Shown piece by piece: positions 10,661 through 22,400 of a stretch of DNA of 64,000 nucleotides (position 1 is the stretch's first letter; the number at the start of each line of letters is the position of its first letter). A program made the position numbers and the translations under genes. Source of the DNA: Cepaea nemoralis (taxonomy: Eukaryota > Mollusca > Gastropoda > Stylommatophora > Helicidae); assembly GCA_014155875.1 (NCBI GenBank), contig JACEFZ010011719.1:213501-277500 (forward strand), given 5' to 3'. Under the pieces are notes generated by a model. It was not told the origin of the DNA, ran no database searches, and was given only the letters and a program-made list of their open reading frames with translations.

Positions 10661-10905
10661 CCTTTACAGGACGTCGCAGTCGACCCAAGCATTTGTGGCT
10701 CTTTGTGATTACTTGGCAAGTTTACGTTCAGTAGTTTACTATTGCTTTCTCAACGACCGGCACTCATACCGTTGTATGGAAAATATCGCAAGGCGGTCTG
10801 CTACCAAATCGCCCGCAGCTGTGTTTGGAACGCGGTATGTGGGATTACGAACTGCGTCCGTAACACTTTCGCCACAGAGCCAGTATAAATATACACAAGC
10901 AGCGT
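10660..10905 (-). mobile_element. SINE family A copy 1
   Basis: Shares with 34825-35062, 48072-48298 and 50175-50385 a body that reads CCTTTACAGG...GCAGTC...GTTCAGTAGTTT.CTATTGCTTTCT.A.CGACCGGC on the plus strand. All four copies have this plus-strand orientation. The tRNA-like head, where preserved, is on the right, so transcription would be leftward. Confidence 0.65.
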
Positions 10906-10984
10906 AACATATACTGTATATATCAGATATATTCATCCTGAACCCTCCCCACACCGCTGGGACATAGGCCCCCCACCGACTCAC

Positions 10985-11335
10985 CCCCAGCCGCCTCGTG
11001 GAGCTCTGTTCATATTATCCCCATATTATTATTCATTGCTGCCTCTGCTTCTCTTCTCCCTGTGTTTTAGATCTTCCTTTGTTCCGTTTGTCATGTGTGT
11101 TTTAAACAAAGGACATTCTAGAACTTACACTATCCTCAAGTTTCTCAGTGTGTGTCCTAGCCATCGCCAGCATCCTTTCCTCACCTCTTGGTTCTCTGAA
11201 ATGTGTTTAGTTCTCTCCATGAACTCTACTTTGGTGATCATGAATTACCATTTTATTTTTTCTATTCTGCGCTTCACCGCTTCATGAATGTTTGCAGTTT
11301 ATTAGTCATTCTTTCAGTCGTGGTCCATGTTGCTG
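10985..11335 (-). mobile_element. LINE C-terminal fragment (third LINE family)
   Basis: Minus-strand pieces include 'GHTLRNLR' and, before it, an R-rich W-x-GHTLR context seen in many invertebrate LINE C-termini ('W.GHTLRK'). A related minus-strand copy lies at 41995-42390 ('RIGHTLRKPEI'). Plus-strand similarity between the two copies is visible (e.g. TCTCAGTGTGTGTCCTA.CC in both). Confidence 0.55.
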
Positions 11336-11374
11336 TCCCACACAATAGAACTGAATTAGGTTAGAATCAAATAT

Positions 11375-11795
11375 ATTGTGTGGTACTGGGCATAATATCT
11401 TGCATACAGATAAGAGCAGTATGACATAATGTCTTATATACAGATGTGAACAGTATGACATAATGTCTTATATATAGATGTGAACAGTGTGGTATAATGT
11501 CTTACATACAGATGTGAACAGTGTGACATAATGTCTTATATATAGATGTGAATAGTGTGGTATAATGTCTTACATACAGATGTGAACAGTGTGACATAAT
11601 GTCTTATATATAGATGTAAATAGTGTGGTATAATGTCTTACATATAGATGTGTACAGTTTAACATAATGTCTTACATATAGATGTGAAGTGTGACATAAT
11701 GTCTTATACACAGACGTGAACAGTGTGTTATAATGTCTTATATACAGATGTGAACCGTCTGGCTTAATGTCTTATTTACAGATATCAACAGTTTA
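11375..11795 (+). repeat. 34-bp minisatellite (about 12 units)
   Basis: Unit of about 34 bp built from TATAATGTCTTA.ATA.AG and ATGTGAACAGTGTG. Two alternating subtypes (GACATAATG versus GGTATAATG) give a dimeric pattern of about 68 bp between 11440 and 11640. Confidence 0.9.
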
Positions 11796-11943
11796 AAGTA
11801 TGCTGCAACCGATTTTCCGATTTCCATTTCATACTCTACTCCACTAGAAACACATCAGAATCGACCTCTGGTTATTCGTGACTGGCAGTTTTCACTCTTC
11901 TACTTAATCCAAATCTAAGGTATAAATTGTTCTGCTACCTGGC

Positions 11944-11997
11944 CACACACACACACACACAAACACACATACACACACACACGCGCGCGCTCGCACG

Positions 11998-12028
<31 letters not shown>

Positions 12029-12031
12029 ACA
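11944..12031 (+). repeat. (CA)n microsatellite, interrupted
   Basis: CA repeats with CG-rich interruptions (GCGCGCGC) in the middle. Confidence 0.95.
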
Positions 12032-12199
12032 TCATTCTACGTCATCAAATAGCCCCGCAGCTTTATCTAATCAGTCTGCGACCAGGAAACAGAACAAAGG
12101 AGATTAAGGCCATTAACAAACAGGCCACAGCTTAATCCCTTTATCTGAAAAACTGCTATTGATCTCCGGTGTGCGGTTTGGCTGATTGATTTCTCCCCT

Positions 12200-12365
12200 G
12201 TACTTGAGAGGTCGCCATGACGGAGTAGGTATGCCACCTGCCTTGTGCTCAGAAGGTTTTCGGATCCCGACATTCCGTTCCCAGGTGAAGTTTATTTCTG
12301 AGTTCCCTTCGGGTCGTCGACGGGACCTGCGGAATTGGTGCTTTGTGCGACTTACCTGTTTTGCA
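12200..12365 (+). mobile_element. Possible tRNA-derived SINE
   Basis: A GTCGCCATGACGGAGTAGG head and a box-B-like GGTTTTCGGATCCCGAC about 35 bp on, followed by a body ending GAATTGGTGCTTTGTGCGA. That last string recurs at 17640 (GTTGGTGCTTTGTGCGATG), so both belong to one dispersed family. Assignment is tentative. Confidence 0.45.
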
Positions 12366-12379
12366 GTGGGAAACTGAGA

Positions 12380-12480
12380 TTGATGATGGTAATATAATTA
12401 TGGCTATGATAATTATGATAACAGCCATGATAATTACGATGGGGATGATGATAATTACGATGACGACGATAGTGAAGATA

Positions 12481-12511
<31 letters not shown>

Positions 12512-12655
12512 GGATGATGAGGATGATGATGATGATGATGATGAGGAGGAGGAGGAGGAGGAGAAGGAGGAGGAGGAGGCTTGTGATGATGATGGTCATG
12601 ATGATAATGATCATAATAATAATAATTGTTATGATGATAATGTTAATGATGATAA
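12380..12655 (+). repeat. (GAT)n/(GAG)n trinucleotide repeat
   Basis: Imperfect GAT/AAT triplets with a purine-rich GAG/GAA core (12540-12580). Open frames through it (poly-Met, poly-Ile, poly-Arg) are artefacts. Confidence 0.92.
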
Positions 12656-12658
12656 TTA

Positions 12659-12906
12659 CGAGGGTAGGTTAATACGTAAGTCACAAATGGCTGTAGAAAA
12701 ATAACTAACTGTGATAACAACTTGAAACCAGTTTATTTGCATACATACATTGTCCTTTAATTCTCAACATAATTTCCACCAACATTGATGCATTTATCCC
12801 ATCGTTTTATCAGTCCTCCCAAACCGGTTGCATATAACTGCGTGCTTTGTTTTCATTTACTTGCCATCTCAAAAAACTGTGTGACTTACTTATTGACTCA
12901 CTCTTG
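12659..12906 (-). mobile_element. Mariner-derived MITE, 248 bp, TA target site
   Basis: Flanked by TA on both sides (12657-12658, 12907-12908). Left end CGAGGGTAGGTTAATACGTA; right end in reverse complement CAAGAGTGAGTCAATAAGTA: matching terminal inverted repeats. Inside, on the minus strand, the end of a mariner transposase is still readable (KCINVGGNYVE in related copies), joined to the 5' TIR by an internal deletion. Confidence 0.82.
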
Positions 12907-12908
12907 TA

Positions 12909-13265
12909 ACGTTTTCTACCCAGCTTTGCACCGCTTTACGGGAAACCGCTAGGGGCTAAGTCCACTGAAAATCCACCTTGGCGGGAGACATTTCGCGAGT
13001 TACGCCGCAGTTGAATGTGAACAAGTCCACAAATTGCTTGGCGTGAACTGGACGAGGATCTCGCTCCACTGGGAGATGGCAGGCAGAAGAGGACAAGTAC
13101 TTGAGCATTTTCAGACGCCTTTCTAGTGCAATGGTTCTCGCACGCAAACAGTACCCTGTGTGATAGTGTGGCTTGTCCGTTCTGTAACGCTTTCTTAATT
13201 CTTATAAATGAATTCCATAGACGCATTATTAATTCTTCTGGAAAGAACAGACAGATCATCACGAC
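12909..13265 (-). other. Dispersed repeat flanking the mariner MITE, otherwise unidentified
   Basis: The first ~110 bp (GTTTTCTACCCAGC ... GGCGGGAGACATTTCGCG) recur in reverse orientation at 46730-46806, again directly next to a mariner terminal repeat. An unbroken minus-strand frame (12936-13262) exists, but nothing in it is recognised. Confidence 0.45.
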
Positions 13266-14070
13266 CTGAAGAGAGGCGGGAGTGGGCAGAGGATCTGGTC
13301 GATACTCAGGACTCCGAAGAAAAGCCAGGTTGCTATTGGTAACATTAGTATTGGAACTCTTCGCTGGCTGTTGGAGATTTGTTGTGTGCCTTCGCTCGTT
13401 TTGAGCTCAAGCGTAGTCCATACACATGCTTCTACGTCAAGTGCACTGGACTGATGTTTGCGTGTGGATTAGCTTTCACTATTACCAGTGTAACTCGCCA
13501 TCAGGTGAATCCACTCCGACTTCAGGGGTACTTGTAACTTACGTCCCCAAATCAAGAACGAGAAATCAGTTTTTTAGTCCTACTGACTGGTGAGGGGTTG
13601 AACCAGCTACCTCGGCATCAGCACACTGGAAGTTTAAGAGTGAGTGTTCTAATCCATACGGCCAGGATGACCTTGGCGGTATAAGATGAGAACAGACCAG
13701 GCGTGGGGATGTCGCGAGTGCTATGATATGTGTTCTTGGCTCAACTCACATCAACTCTGACTTCTTTATTCCTTTTCTTCAATGTTCTTTGCATCTTGCA
13801 TCAGTTCTTGTGTACCGGTCTTCCGCAACCCTAGAATTTAAAGATCAATATGGTGTTTTGGTGTCACTGTCTTGTACTTACTATGCACGGACACGGTCAA
13901 GATTTGCCAGTCTATGTTCAGCATGAAATGGAGTGCGACCATTGCCAAGTACAGCCGACAAGAAAGTCTAGTGTACATGTACAGAGTTGGTTAGCAGGAG
14001 CGTACAGCATAGCGAGACATGTGTGGGAGCCCGTGGTCACAACAGCGCCATATCTGGAACTAACGGTAGT
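13266..14070. other. Unassigned sequence
   Basis: No convincing gene. A possible old SINE lies near 13520-13680 (GGGGTTGAACCAGCTACCTC). Short frames only. It ends in a poly-G run that starts the neighbouring satellite. Confidence 0.4.
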
Positions 14071-14072
14071 AT

Positions 14073-17000
14073 GGGGGGGGGGGGGGGTGTAGTGTAGTAT
14101 GTAGCTTATAGTGTAGTATATGAATTATAGTGTAGTATAGGAGGTGTAGTGTAGTAAAGTCGCTTTAAAAAGTGTAGTGTGGTGTAGTGTAGTATGTGAC
14201 ATATAGTGTAGTATGTGACGTGTAGTGTAGTATGTGATGTGTAGTGCAGTATGTGACTTATAATGTAGTATGAGAGGTGTAGTGTAGGATGTGATGTGTA
14301 TTGTAGGATGTCACTTATAGTGTAGTGTGTGACTTATAGTGTAGTATAGGATGTGTAGTGTAGTATGTGACATATAGTGTAGTATGGGAGGTGTAGTATA
14401 AGATGTGATGTGTAGTGTAGTATGTGACTTATAGTGTAGTATGTGGCATATAGTATAGTATGTGATGTGTAGTGTAGTATGTGATGTGTAGTGTAGTATG
14501 TGACTTATAATGTAGTATGGGAGGTGTAGTGTAGGATGTGATGTGTAGTGTAGTATGTGACTTATAGTGTAGTGTGTGACTTATAGTGTAGTATGTGACT
14601 TATAGTGTAGTATATGACTTATAGTGTAGTATAGGAGGTGTAGTTAGTATGTGACATATAGTGTAGTATGTGATGTGTAGTGTAGTATGTGACTTATAAT
14701 GTAGTATGGGAGGTGTAGTGTAGGATGTGATGTGTAGTGTAAGTATGTGACTTATAGTGTAGTATGTGACTTATAGTGTAGTGTGTGACTTATAGTGTAG
14801 TATGTGACTTATAGTGCAGTATATGACTTATAGTGTAGTATAAGAGATGTAGTGTAGTATGTGACATATAGTGTAGTATGTGATGTGTAGTATAGTATGC
14901 GACTTATAATGTAGTATAGGAGGTGTGGTGAAGTATAGGATGTGTAGTGTAGTATGTGACTTATAGTGTAGTGTGTGACTTATAATGTAGTATGTGACCT
15001 ATAGTGTAATATGGGAGGTGTAGTATAGTATGTGACCTATAGTGTAGATTGTGACTTATATTATAGTATGTGACCTATAGTGTAGTATGTGACTTATAGT
15101 ATAGTATGTGACACATACTGTAGTAAATGATGTTCAGTGTTGTATGTGAATTATAGTGTAGTATGTGACCTATAGTGTAGTATGTGACCTATAGTGTAGT
15201 ATGTGACCTATAGTGTAGTATGTGACTTATAGTGTAGTATGTGACTTATAGTGTAGTATAGAAGGTGTAGTGTAGTATGTGACATGTAGTGTAGTATGTG
15301 ACATGTAGTGTAGTATGTGACATGTAGTGTAGTATGTGACATTAGTTAGTCTGTGACTTATAGTGTAATAAGGGAGGTCTAGTGTAGTATTTGACATATA
15401 GTGTAGTATGTGACATATAGCATAGTATGTGACATATAGCATAGTATGTGACATGTAGTGTAGTATGTGACATGTAATGTAATATGTGACATGTGGTGTA
15501 GCATGTGACATGATGTGCAGTATGGGAGGTGTAGTGTAGTATGTGAACGGTAGTGATGTAAGTGACTTATAGTGTAGTTTGTGACTTATAGTGTAGTATG
15601 TGAAGTGTATTAAGTGACGTGTAGTAAGTGACGTGTAGTGTAGTATTGACGTGTACTTTAGTACTGACGTGTAGTGTAGTATTGACGTGTAGTGTAGTAT
15701 TGACGTGTAGTGTAGTATGGGAATTAGAGTGTATTATGTGACGTGTAGTGTAGTATGGGAAGTGTAGTGTAGTATGGGAAGTGTAGTGTAGTATGGGAAG
15801 TGTAGTGTAGTATGGGAAGGGTAGTGTAGTATGGGAAGTGTAGTGTGAGAAGTGTAGTGTTGTATGGGAAGTGTAATGTAGTATGGGAAGTGTAGTGTAG
15901 TATGGAAAGTGTAGTGTAGTATGTGACGTATAATGTACTACGTGTTGTGTATTGACGTGTAGTGTAGTATTGACGTGTAGTGTAGTATGGGAAGTGGAGT
16001 GTATTATGTGACGTGTAGTGTAGTATTGACGTGTATTGTAGTATGGGAAGTGCAATGTAGTATGGGAGGTGTAGTGTAGTATGGGAAGTGTAGTGTAGTA
16101 TTGACGTGTAGTGTAGTATGGGAAGTGCAGTGTAGTATGAGGGGGGGGGGGGGGGTTGTGGTGTAGTATTGACGTGTAGTGTAGTATTGACGTGTAGTGT
16201 AGTATGGGAGGTGCAGTGTAGTATTGACGTGTAGTGCAGAAGTGTAGTGTAATATGGGAAGTGTAGTTTAATATGGGATGTGTAGTGTAGTATGGGACGT
16301 GTAGTGTAGTATAGGACGTATAGTGTAGTATGGGATGTGTATTGTAGTATGGGACTGTGGTGTAGTATGTGGCTCATAGTGTAGTATATGATGTGTAGTA
16401 TAGTATGTGACTTGTAGTATAGTATGTGACTTATATTGCAGTATGGGATGTGTAGTGTTGTATGTGACTCATAGTGTAGTATGCGATAAGTAGTGTAGTA
16501 TGTGACTTATAGCGTAATATGTGACTTATAGTGTAGTATGTGATTTATAGTGTAGTATGTGATTTATAGTGTAGTATGTGATTTATAGTGTAGTATGTGA
16601 CTTATAGTGTAGTATGTGACTTATAGTGTAGTATGTGATTTATAGTGTAGTATGTGACTTATAGTGTAGTATGTGACTTATAGTGTAGTATGTGATTTAT
16701 AGTGTAGTATGTGACTTATATTGCAGTATGCGATGTGTAGTGTTGTATGTGACTCATAGTGTAGTATATGAGGTGTAGTATAGTATGTGACTTGTAGTGT
16801 AGTATGTGACTTATATTGCAGTATGGGATGTGTAGTGTTGTATGTGACTCATAGTGTAGTATGTGATAAGTAGTGTAGTATGTGACTTATAGTGTAGTAT
16901 GTGACTTATAGTGTAGTATGTGATTTATAGTGTAGTATGTGATTTATAGTGTAGTATGTGACTTATAGTGTAGTATGTGACTTATAGTGTAGTGTGTGAT

Positions 17001-17165
17001 TTATAGTGTAGTATGTGACTTATAGTGTAGTATGGAAGGTGTAGTGTAGTATGTGACTCATTGTGTAGAATATGAGGTGTAGAGTAGTATGTGACTTATA
17101 GTGTTGTATGGGAGGCGAGGTGCTGTATGTGATGTGTAGTGTAGTATGAGACGTGCAGTGGTGTG
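14073..17165 (+). repeat. 19-bp satellite array, about 3.1 kb
   Basis: About 160 units of GTGTAGTATGTGACTTATA and variants (GTGTAGTATGGGAAGTGTA; an 18-bp form with GTATTGACGTGTA). Variants cluster by subregion: TGACTTATA dominates 14.4-15.3 kb and 16.5-17.0 kb, GGGAAGTG and TTGACGTG dominate 15.6-16.3 kb. Two poly-G runs occur (about 14073-14086 and 16141-16154). The His/Tyr/Thr-rich reading frames on the minus strand are by-products. Confidence 0.95.
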
Positions 17166-17424
17166 CTAATGGACAAAACATAGACCCCTCCCCCACCCTC
17201 AGTGCACGTTACACAATTAAAATCCCTCGACAGTAGCAATTCTTATGTAGGCCATATTAGCCACTGTACTGGTAACATTACAAAACTCTGCCATAACACA
17301 ATATTGCTAGTGTTTGTCGAAGAACGAAGATATATTCCATTCTCAACATGCATCTATCAAGTCGGATGTGTCGGTCACAGGTGGCAAACATCATAGCTTT
17401 ACTGTAAGCCTACACCAGGATAGA

Positions 17425-17745
17425 GCGGGGGTCACTGTGGCCAAGTGGTAAAACCATTTGCCTCGCGCTCTGAAAGAGCATCGCATAAAGCACTAACTCT
17501 TTAGCGATGACCCCCGGGGCTCTGAATGGGCATCGCATAAAGCACGAACTCTGTAGCCATGACCAACAGGGCTCGACGGAAAAATTGCACTCATGAGTTC
17601 GAAAGTTCAAAGTTCGAAAATAAACTTATGGCTACAGAGTTGGTGCTTTGTGCGATGCTCTCGTCTGAAGCCTGGTCATTCTGCGGGCTAGGCTGAGCCG
17701 GATGGGGTAACACCCGGTGCAACAAAGTCGATCCTATCGCCTTTA
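17425..17745 (+). mobile_element. tRNA-derived SINE-like repeat with internal duplication
   Basis: Box-A-like GGTCACTGTGGCCAAGTGG at 17430-17450. The block GCATCGCATAAAGCAC...AACTCT occurs twice (17479, 17530) and its near reverse complement follows at 17630-17660 (AGAGTTGGTGCTTTGTGCGA), making a foldback. Box-B-like GAGTTCGAAAGTTC at 17597. Probably an old SINE with a rearranged body. Confidence 0.5.
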
Positions 17746-18049
17746 ACCAGTAAAGATGTAGCAAATATTAGATCACTTGCCACCCTCGCGGCCATCGCTG
17801 GGAGGGTATCGACCCACCCAAGTTCTAAGACCCACCGACCCCTTTAAAAAAACTGCAGCGGGCACTGAAGATCTCTTCACGAGATGAGGTACATTGTGTG
17901 TTGACAACCAATCGTTGCGTGCTAATGGCGGTCCTAGCGGCAACAATGGCAAGTTGATTAACACATGTATCGACCTGGGCTTATAAATAATCTGAGACTG
18001 GCCGGAGTTTTTGTGAATGTGTTAAATACTTTAGTGATCGACGATGTCG
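17746..18049. other. Unassigned sequence
   Basis: No gene, repeat or motif recognised. Confidence 0.4.
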
Positions 18050-18067
18050 TCATTATTACTATCATCC

Positions 18068-18101
<34 letters not shown>

Positions 18102-18485
18102 TGTCTAAATCATGATTCCCATGATCATTATTATCTTCATCATCATTATCTTCACTATCGCAATTATCATCATCGTCATCATGATTATCATAATTATTAT
18201 TGTCATTATCACTATAATCATTAATATCATTATCGTATGCATCATCATCTTCATAATTATCATCATCATCATCATCGTTATCAAAATCATCAACAGCATC
18301 TTCATCAAAATCATCGTCATCATAATCATTGACACCATCTTTATCATAAACATTATAATTATTGTCATAATCATAACCATCATCATCATCATCATCGTGA
18401 ACATAATTTGCATTATCTTCACCGTCGTCGTCATCATACTCATCATCATCATCTACATTATGAACGTCATCATCACCATCGCCGG
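18050..18485 (+). repeat. (CAT/ATT)n imperfect trinucleotide repeat
   Basis: About 430 bp of ATC/ATT triplets. The poly-Met and poly-Ile frames on the two strands are artefacts. Confidence 0.93.
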
Positions 18486-18528
18486 CGCATTTTCCTGAAA
18501 GTAGGTTCTGAATCCCCAGAAAGACCCT

Positions 18529-18650
18529 GAGCTGTAAGTCTTAAGTCAGACACATTGATGCTCAGATTGTGTCAGCCCTGGAAGTCTGTGAGCTGTAAGT
18601 CTTAAGCAGATACATTGATGCCCAGGTTGTGTCAGCCCTGGAAAGGGCAA
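18529..18650 (+). repeat. 61-bp tandem duplication
   Basis: GAGCTGTAAGTCTTAAG starts at 18529 and again at 18590. Both copies run to GTGTCAGCCCTGGAA. The second copy carries a few substitutions and a one-base deletion. Confidence 0.85.
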
Positions 18651-19199
18651 ACATCTATGGGAGTGAGGCTGGTTTAGAGACTCCCTCTCGCCACTGTGTA
18701 CAGATGGAGGTACCATCTCAACGGGGAGTGTTCTGTGGCGTTCTCTTCTCCCAGGATAGCAGTGAGATGTGCAAGGCATGGCGATACCGGGATCAAGCGC
18801 CAGACTGGAAGGAGAAGGGGGGGGGGGGGCAGTCTGTGGGCGGGTTGCAATATGAAGAGGAGTCCCAAGATTATGGCCAGAATAAGACATGATCCCTTAA
18901 CATCAATGGTTTTCATATTATTTACGAACAGTGGGCCCCATACAGTGTTATTCTGGACCGCAGTTTGCACGCTTCAGACAAGACTTGCTGGTTGACAATC
19001 GAATTCTGAACCCACACAGAAGGATTTATTTGTTCACGACACGCCTCTTTCATAAAATAATATTTATAAATGCAAATCATGAAGTGATTTCAGGAAGGCA
19101 GTGAAAATGCAACGAAGTCACTTGTTTGGATTGCCTTCATGTCGTCACGTTCGCTTTGTCATTTGAGATAACGTTTTTGCACATATTAACTTTCCTGCA
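18651..19199. other. Unassigned sequence
   Basis: Short open frames on both strands, none recognised. A poly-G run at 18819-18829. Confidence 0.35.
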
Positions 19200-19278
19200 C
19201 CACAAAGCAGGAAAGTTCTCTTCTTCTTCTTCCACGACAGAAGTGGAAGAAGAAGAAGAGAACTTTCCTGCTTTGTGG
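19200..19278. repeat. Perfect 36-bp inverted repeat (hairpin, 7-nt loop)
   Basis: Arms 19200-19235 and 19243-19278 are exact reverse complements (CCACAAAGCAGGAAAGTTCT... and ...AGAACTTTCCTGCTTTGTGG), loop GACAGAA. The arms contain a (TTC)n/(GAA)n core. A third partial copy of the arm (AACTTTCCTGC) lies at 19189-19199. Confidence 0.97.
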
Positions 19279-19364
19279 TTTTCTCTACTCCTAAGCCACG
19301 TAAAATGTGTAAGCACTTCTTACAACAGAATAAATGTTGGAACGGATGTCACAATGCATCATCA

Positions 19365-19440
19365 TCATTATCTTCCACTATTGCCGTCAAGAGTTGTGGG
19401 GAACGATAGTTGACGTTCCAGCACCCGATGGGTAGCACTG
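19365..19440 (-). mobile_element. LINE 3' end fragment ((GAT)n-tailed family)
   Basis: Reverse complement of the terminal segment at 24728-24805 and 28607-28682 (CACTATCCAGTG..., CGGGCGCTGG, CGACGCTTGACGGCAG). The tail is the CATCATCATT run at 19355-19370. Confidence 0.6.
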
Positions 19441-22400
19441 GATAGTATCATTCCGTGTGATTGTTCAATTCGTTTGAAGTCGAAAATGCATTTTCTTCTC
19501 GGACGTCGTTTTGCTATCGTATCAGTTCTTCTTTGAAGTAGCGACGTAGTTGATTGTGCTGCACTCTAACGAGATAAACCAACGATTTGATCTTCGCCTC
19601 TTCAATATATGCGGCACAAAGTTCGCAGCTCTCCTCATTTTGCTTAAGAGTGATTTGGATAATGTCTGAGTGTCAAAGTGTTGTGTAATTGATATAAGTA
19701 GGACAACGACATAAGTAAGGAAAGGACAGAGACAGGACATAGATAAGGACCTGTATAAGAGAATAGATAGAGAGAGACAGGACATAGATAAGGACTGTTA
19801 TCAGAGAATAGGCAGATAGAGACAGTAGAAGGACGTAGACCTTCACCCAGCTATAAGACAGGACACAGTTAGGACACAGACGTGTCATAACTAGGACATA
19901 ACGGGAATCTACCACACGGATAGGACAAGGGGCGTTAACCACGGGGAACTACCCGTAAACAGACTGAACAATAGTACGACTGTAGGGTAACGAGTACGAG
20001 ACTCTAGACTACGTGACAAGTGACCAGCACGCAGCGAGACCTGTAAACTCGGGCAGACCGGACTTGACTGTTGGAGCGTCCAGATGTGTGATTTTCCCTG
20101 GCGACTGTGTAGATTAGGAAGGACATAATTAGACATGGCGAGCGAATGTATTTGAGTTGTGAGAGCGATTGATGCGAGCGATATACATATCTGTGTAGGC
20201 ATTATCGCCTGAGAGAAAACTGTGTGAGATAATTACTGAAAATAAATATTAGTATGGATACTATTTGTACACTCGTGTTTGTGATCGTAAGGTACGAATG
20301 AAGTGGCCAGCATGCCTGTGTGAATCCAGGTTCTTGACACTGAGTTTAACATTGGTAGCATATGGTTGGTGTGAATGTGCTATTTATTATCTGTCGTTTT
20401 GAGGACAAATGTATGTTTTGATCTTTCAGTATGGATAATAGTTGATATATAAGAGCATTGTTTTTATTTAACATCTGATTTCTATTTCTCTGTTCTGATA
20501 AAGCATCAATTAGAATAAATAAAATCAATAAAATATAAATCTATACTGATGTAAATAAAGGATCCCTTTACATACCTCCAGGCGTAAAGGGCATGTGGTG
20601 CTATACCCTATATTTGTAAAGCAATCGGCAATCCTTGTATGGTGGGCTCAATGACACTCAACTCACATTTACTTCCGAAGACATTTAGTGGTATCCATTT
20701 AGACTGCTTCAACTTGGAAGCTCCCGGGTCAATATTTTGGTGATCATGTCTGTCCACATACTTCTGTCTCTTGTGCTGTCAATCTTCTGTATGCGTGTGT
20801 GTGATATATCTATAGTAGTCCCCGCAGTATTTCCAGTAATGTCTGAGATTTTGTAACATTTGTGCAGTTTGGGCTTCCATACGTAGAATATTTCCTCAGC
20901 GGTAACAATAACTACAAGTGTCAACTTTATCTAGCACAGAGTGGCGTCTCAATGGAGATAGACGATTGGTTAATTCAGCTAGGGTCGCATGCAACAGTTT
21001 GAGCAGAACGCTGGATAGAGCAGTTGACAATGTGACTTCAGATAGACGAGTCGTCTTGTTTTTTTTCGGTGGATTTGTTTGTGCCCTGTATGCTCTCTGG
21101 TGCTAGGTAAGGTCAACCTTTAGCAAACACATTATGATGATACCTGATGAATTATGGTACATGTAACATGTTGTCTGTATGTAAAATAGTGAGATTGTGA
21201 AATCAAGGTTTTACTGGAAAAATAGCGTGTCTGCTCGCTCTCTAGGAATAATCCTGCAAAACTTAAACGTTATTCCACTGATGATTTTACCATTCTTAAG
21301 CTCCATCTCCCATGAATGATATTTCTAAATGCTATGTAATTGCCGTCTTACTATTAATGCACATCATGAGCATTTTTATTTATGCTGTGGAAATTGTTCT
21401 TGATAAATGCACATCATGAGCATTCTCCCTTATGCTGTGGAAATTGTTCTTAAGAGTCTGTGTCTTGAACTATTGTGCACTTATGTGATTCTCCATTTTC
21501 ACATCTTTTTTGAATATCCTATGAGAATTTGAGAGTTGAATGCAGTGTTCATTTTCTGGGATTATTGCTCATAAGGGAAAGAACGACAGATATATGGTGC
21601 ATGATTTTGCAGTACGTTGCCAGCAATGTACAGCTGCTGTTCGGTGACTTGGCGAATTTTTGCTTTCAGTGTTCTGCCAAACGCTTTCTAAATGATTAGC
21701 ATAATGCAGTTCGTTGCTGAATTTCGTGCAACTATAAAGCTTGCAAAAGTGGACAGGATTTCGAACCAAGTCTTTAAACCTTACTCCACGGAGACAGACT
21801 GGGAAGGATATTACGTTCATGTGTTCGAATATTCGATGATGTTATGAGATAGATGAATATCTATCTGTCTGGTGGTTCTCTCATTATTTCTTATGATCAT
21901 TATTTCATGAAATGATCTATATGTTTTTCTCATTTCTGAATGTCACACATGCAAATGTTGATTTATTGTTTTACCCTGACTGCTGGAGGAGTTATGTTCG
22001 AATTTGACCCCAGTAGGAAAAGGCAAATGGGTTAATGGGTGTGAATGTTGAGGAGAGCACTTATGTACCGACTGTACTACACGAAGGAAGTGTGACTGGT
22101 CTTGCCGTTATGTCATGGGATGATGAGATCTTATCATGACGTCCTTGTCTTATCATGACGTCTGTGTCTCATCATGACGTGCTTGTCTCATCATGTCATC
22201 CTTATCTCATCATAATGTCCTGTCTCATCATGACGTCCCTGTATCAATTGCGAATAGGTGTTGATCCCTGTCCAGATATTAATCACACTCCATTAGACGT
22301 TTGATCAAATTCCATTACCAGAGAAGAAGCTTAGTGATCCCACCTCTGAGTTGCGTCACCTTCCTTTCTCATCGTTTTCCCTCCCTCCCCCCCCCCCCCC

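Noticed and set aside
12249..12672. Poly-Ile, poly-Met and poly-Arg frames
   Set aside because: GAT/GAG triplet repeat artefact. The same holds for 18105-18498 and 29830-30055.
15227..16377. Tyr/Thr/His-rich minus-strand frames of 94-217 residues
   Set aside because: They follow the 19-bp satellite period and have no protein-like features.
21569..21820. Minus-strand 83-residue frame as a receptor exon
   Set aside because: No splice-site pair in the right phase was convincing and the translation does not resemble an iGluR domain.
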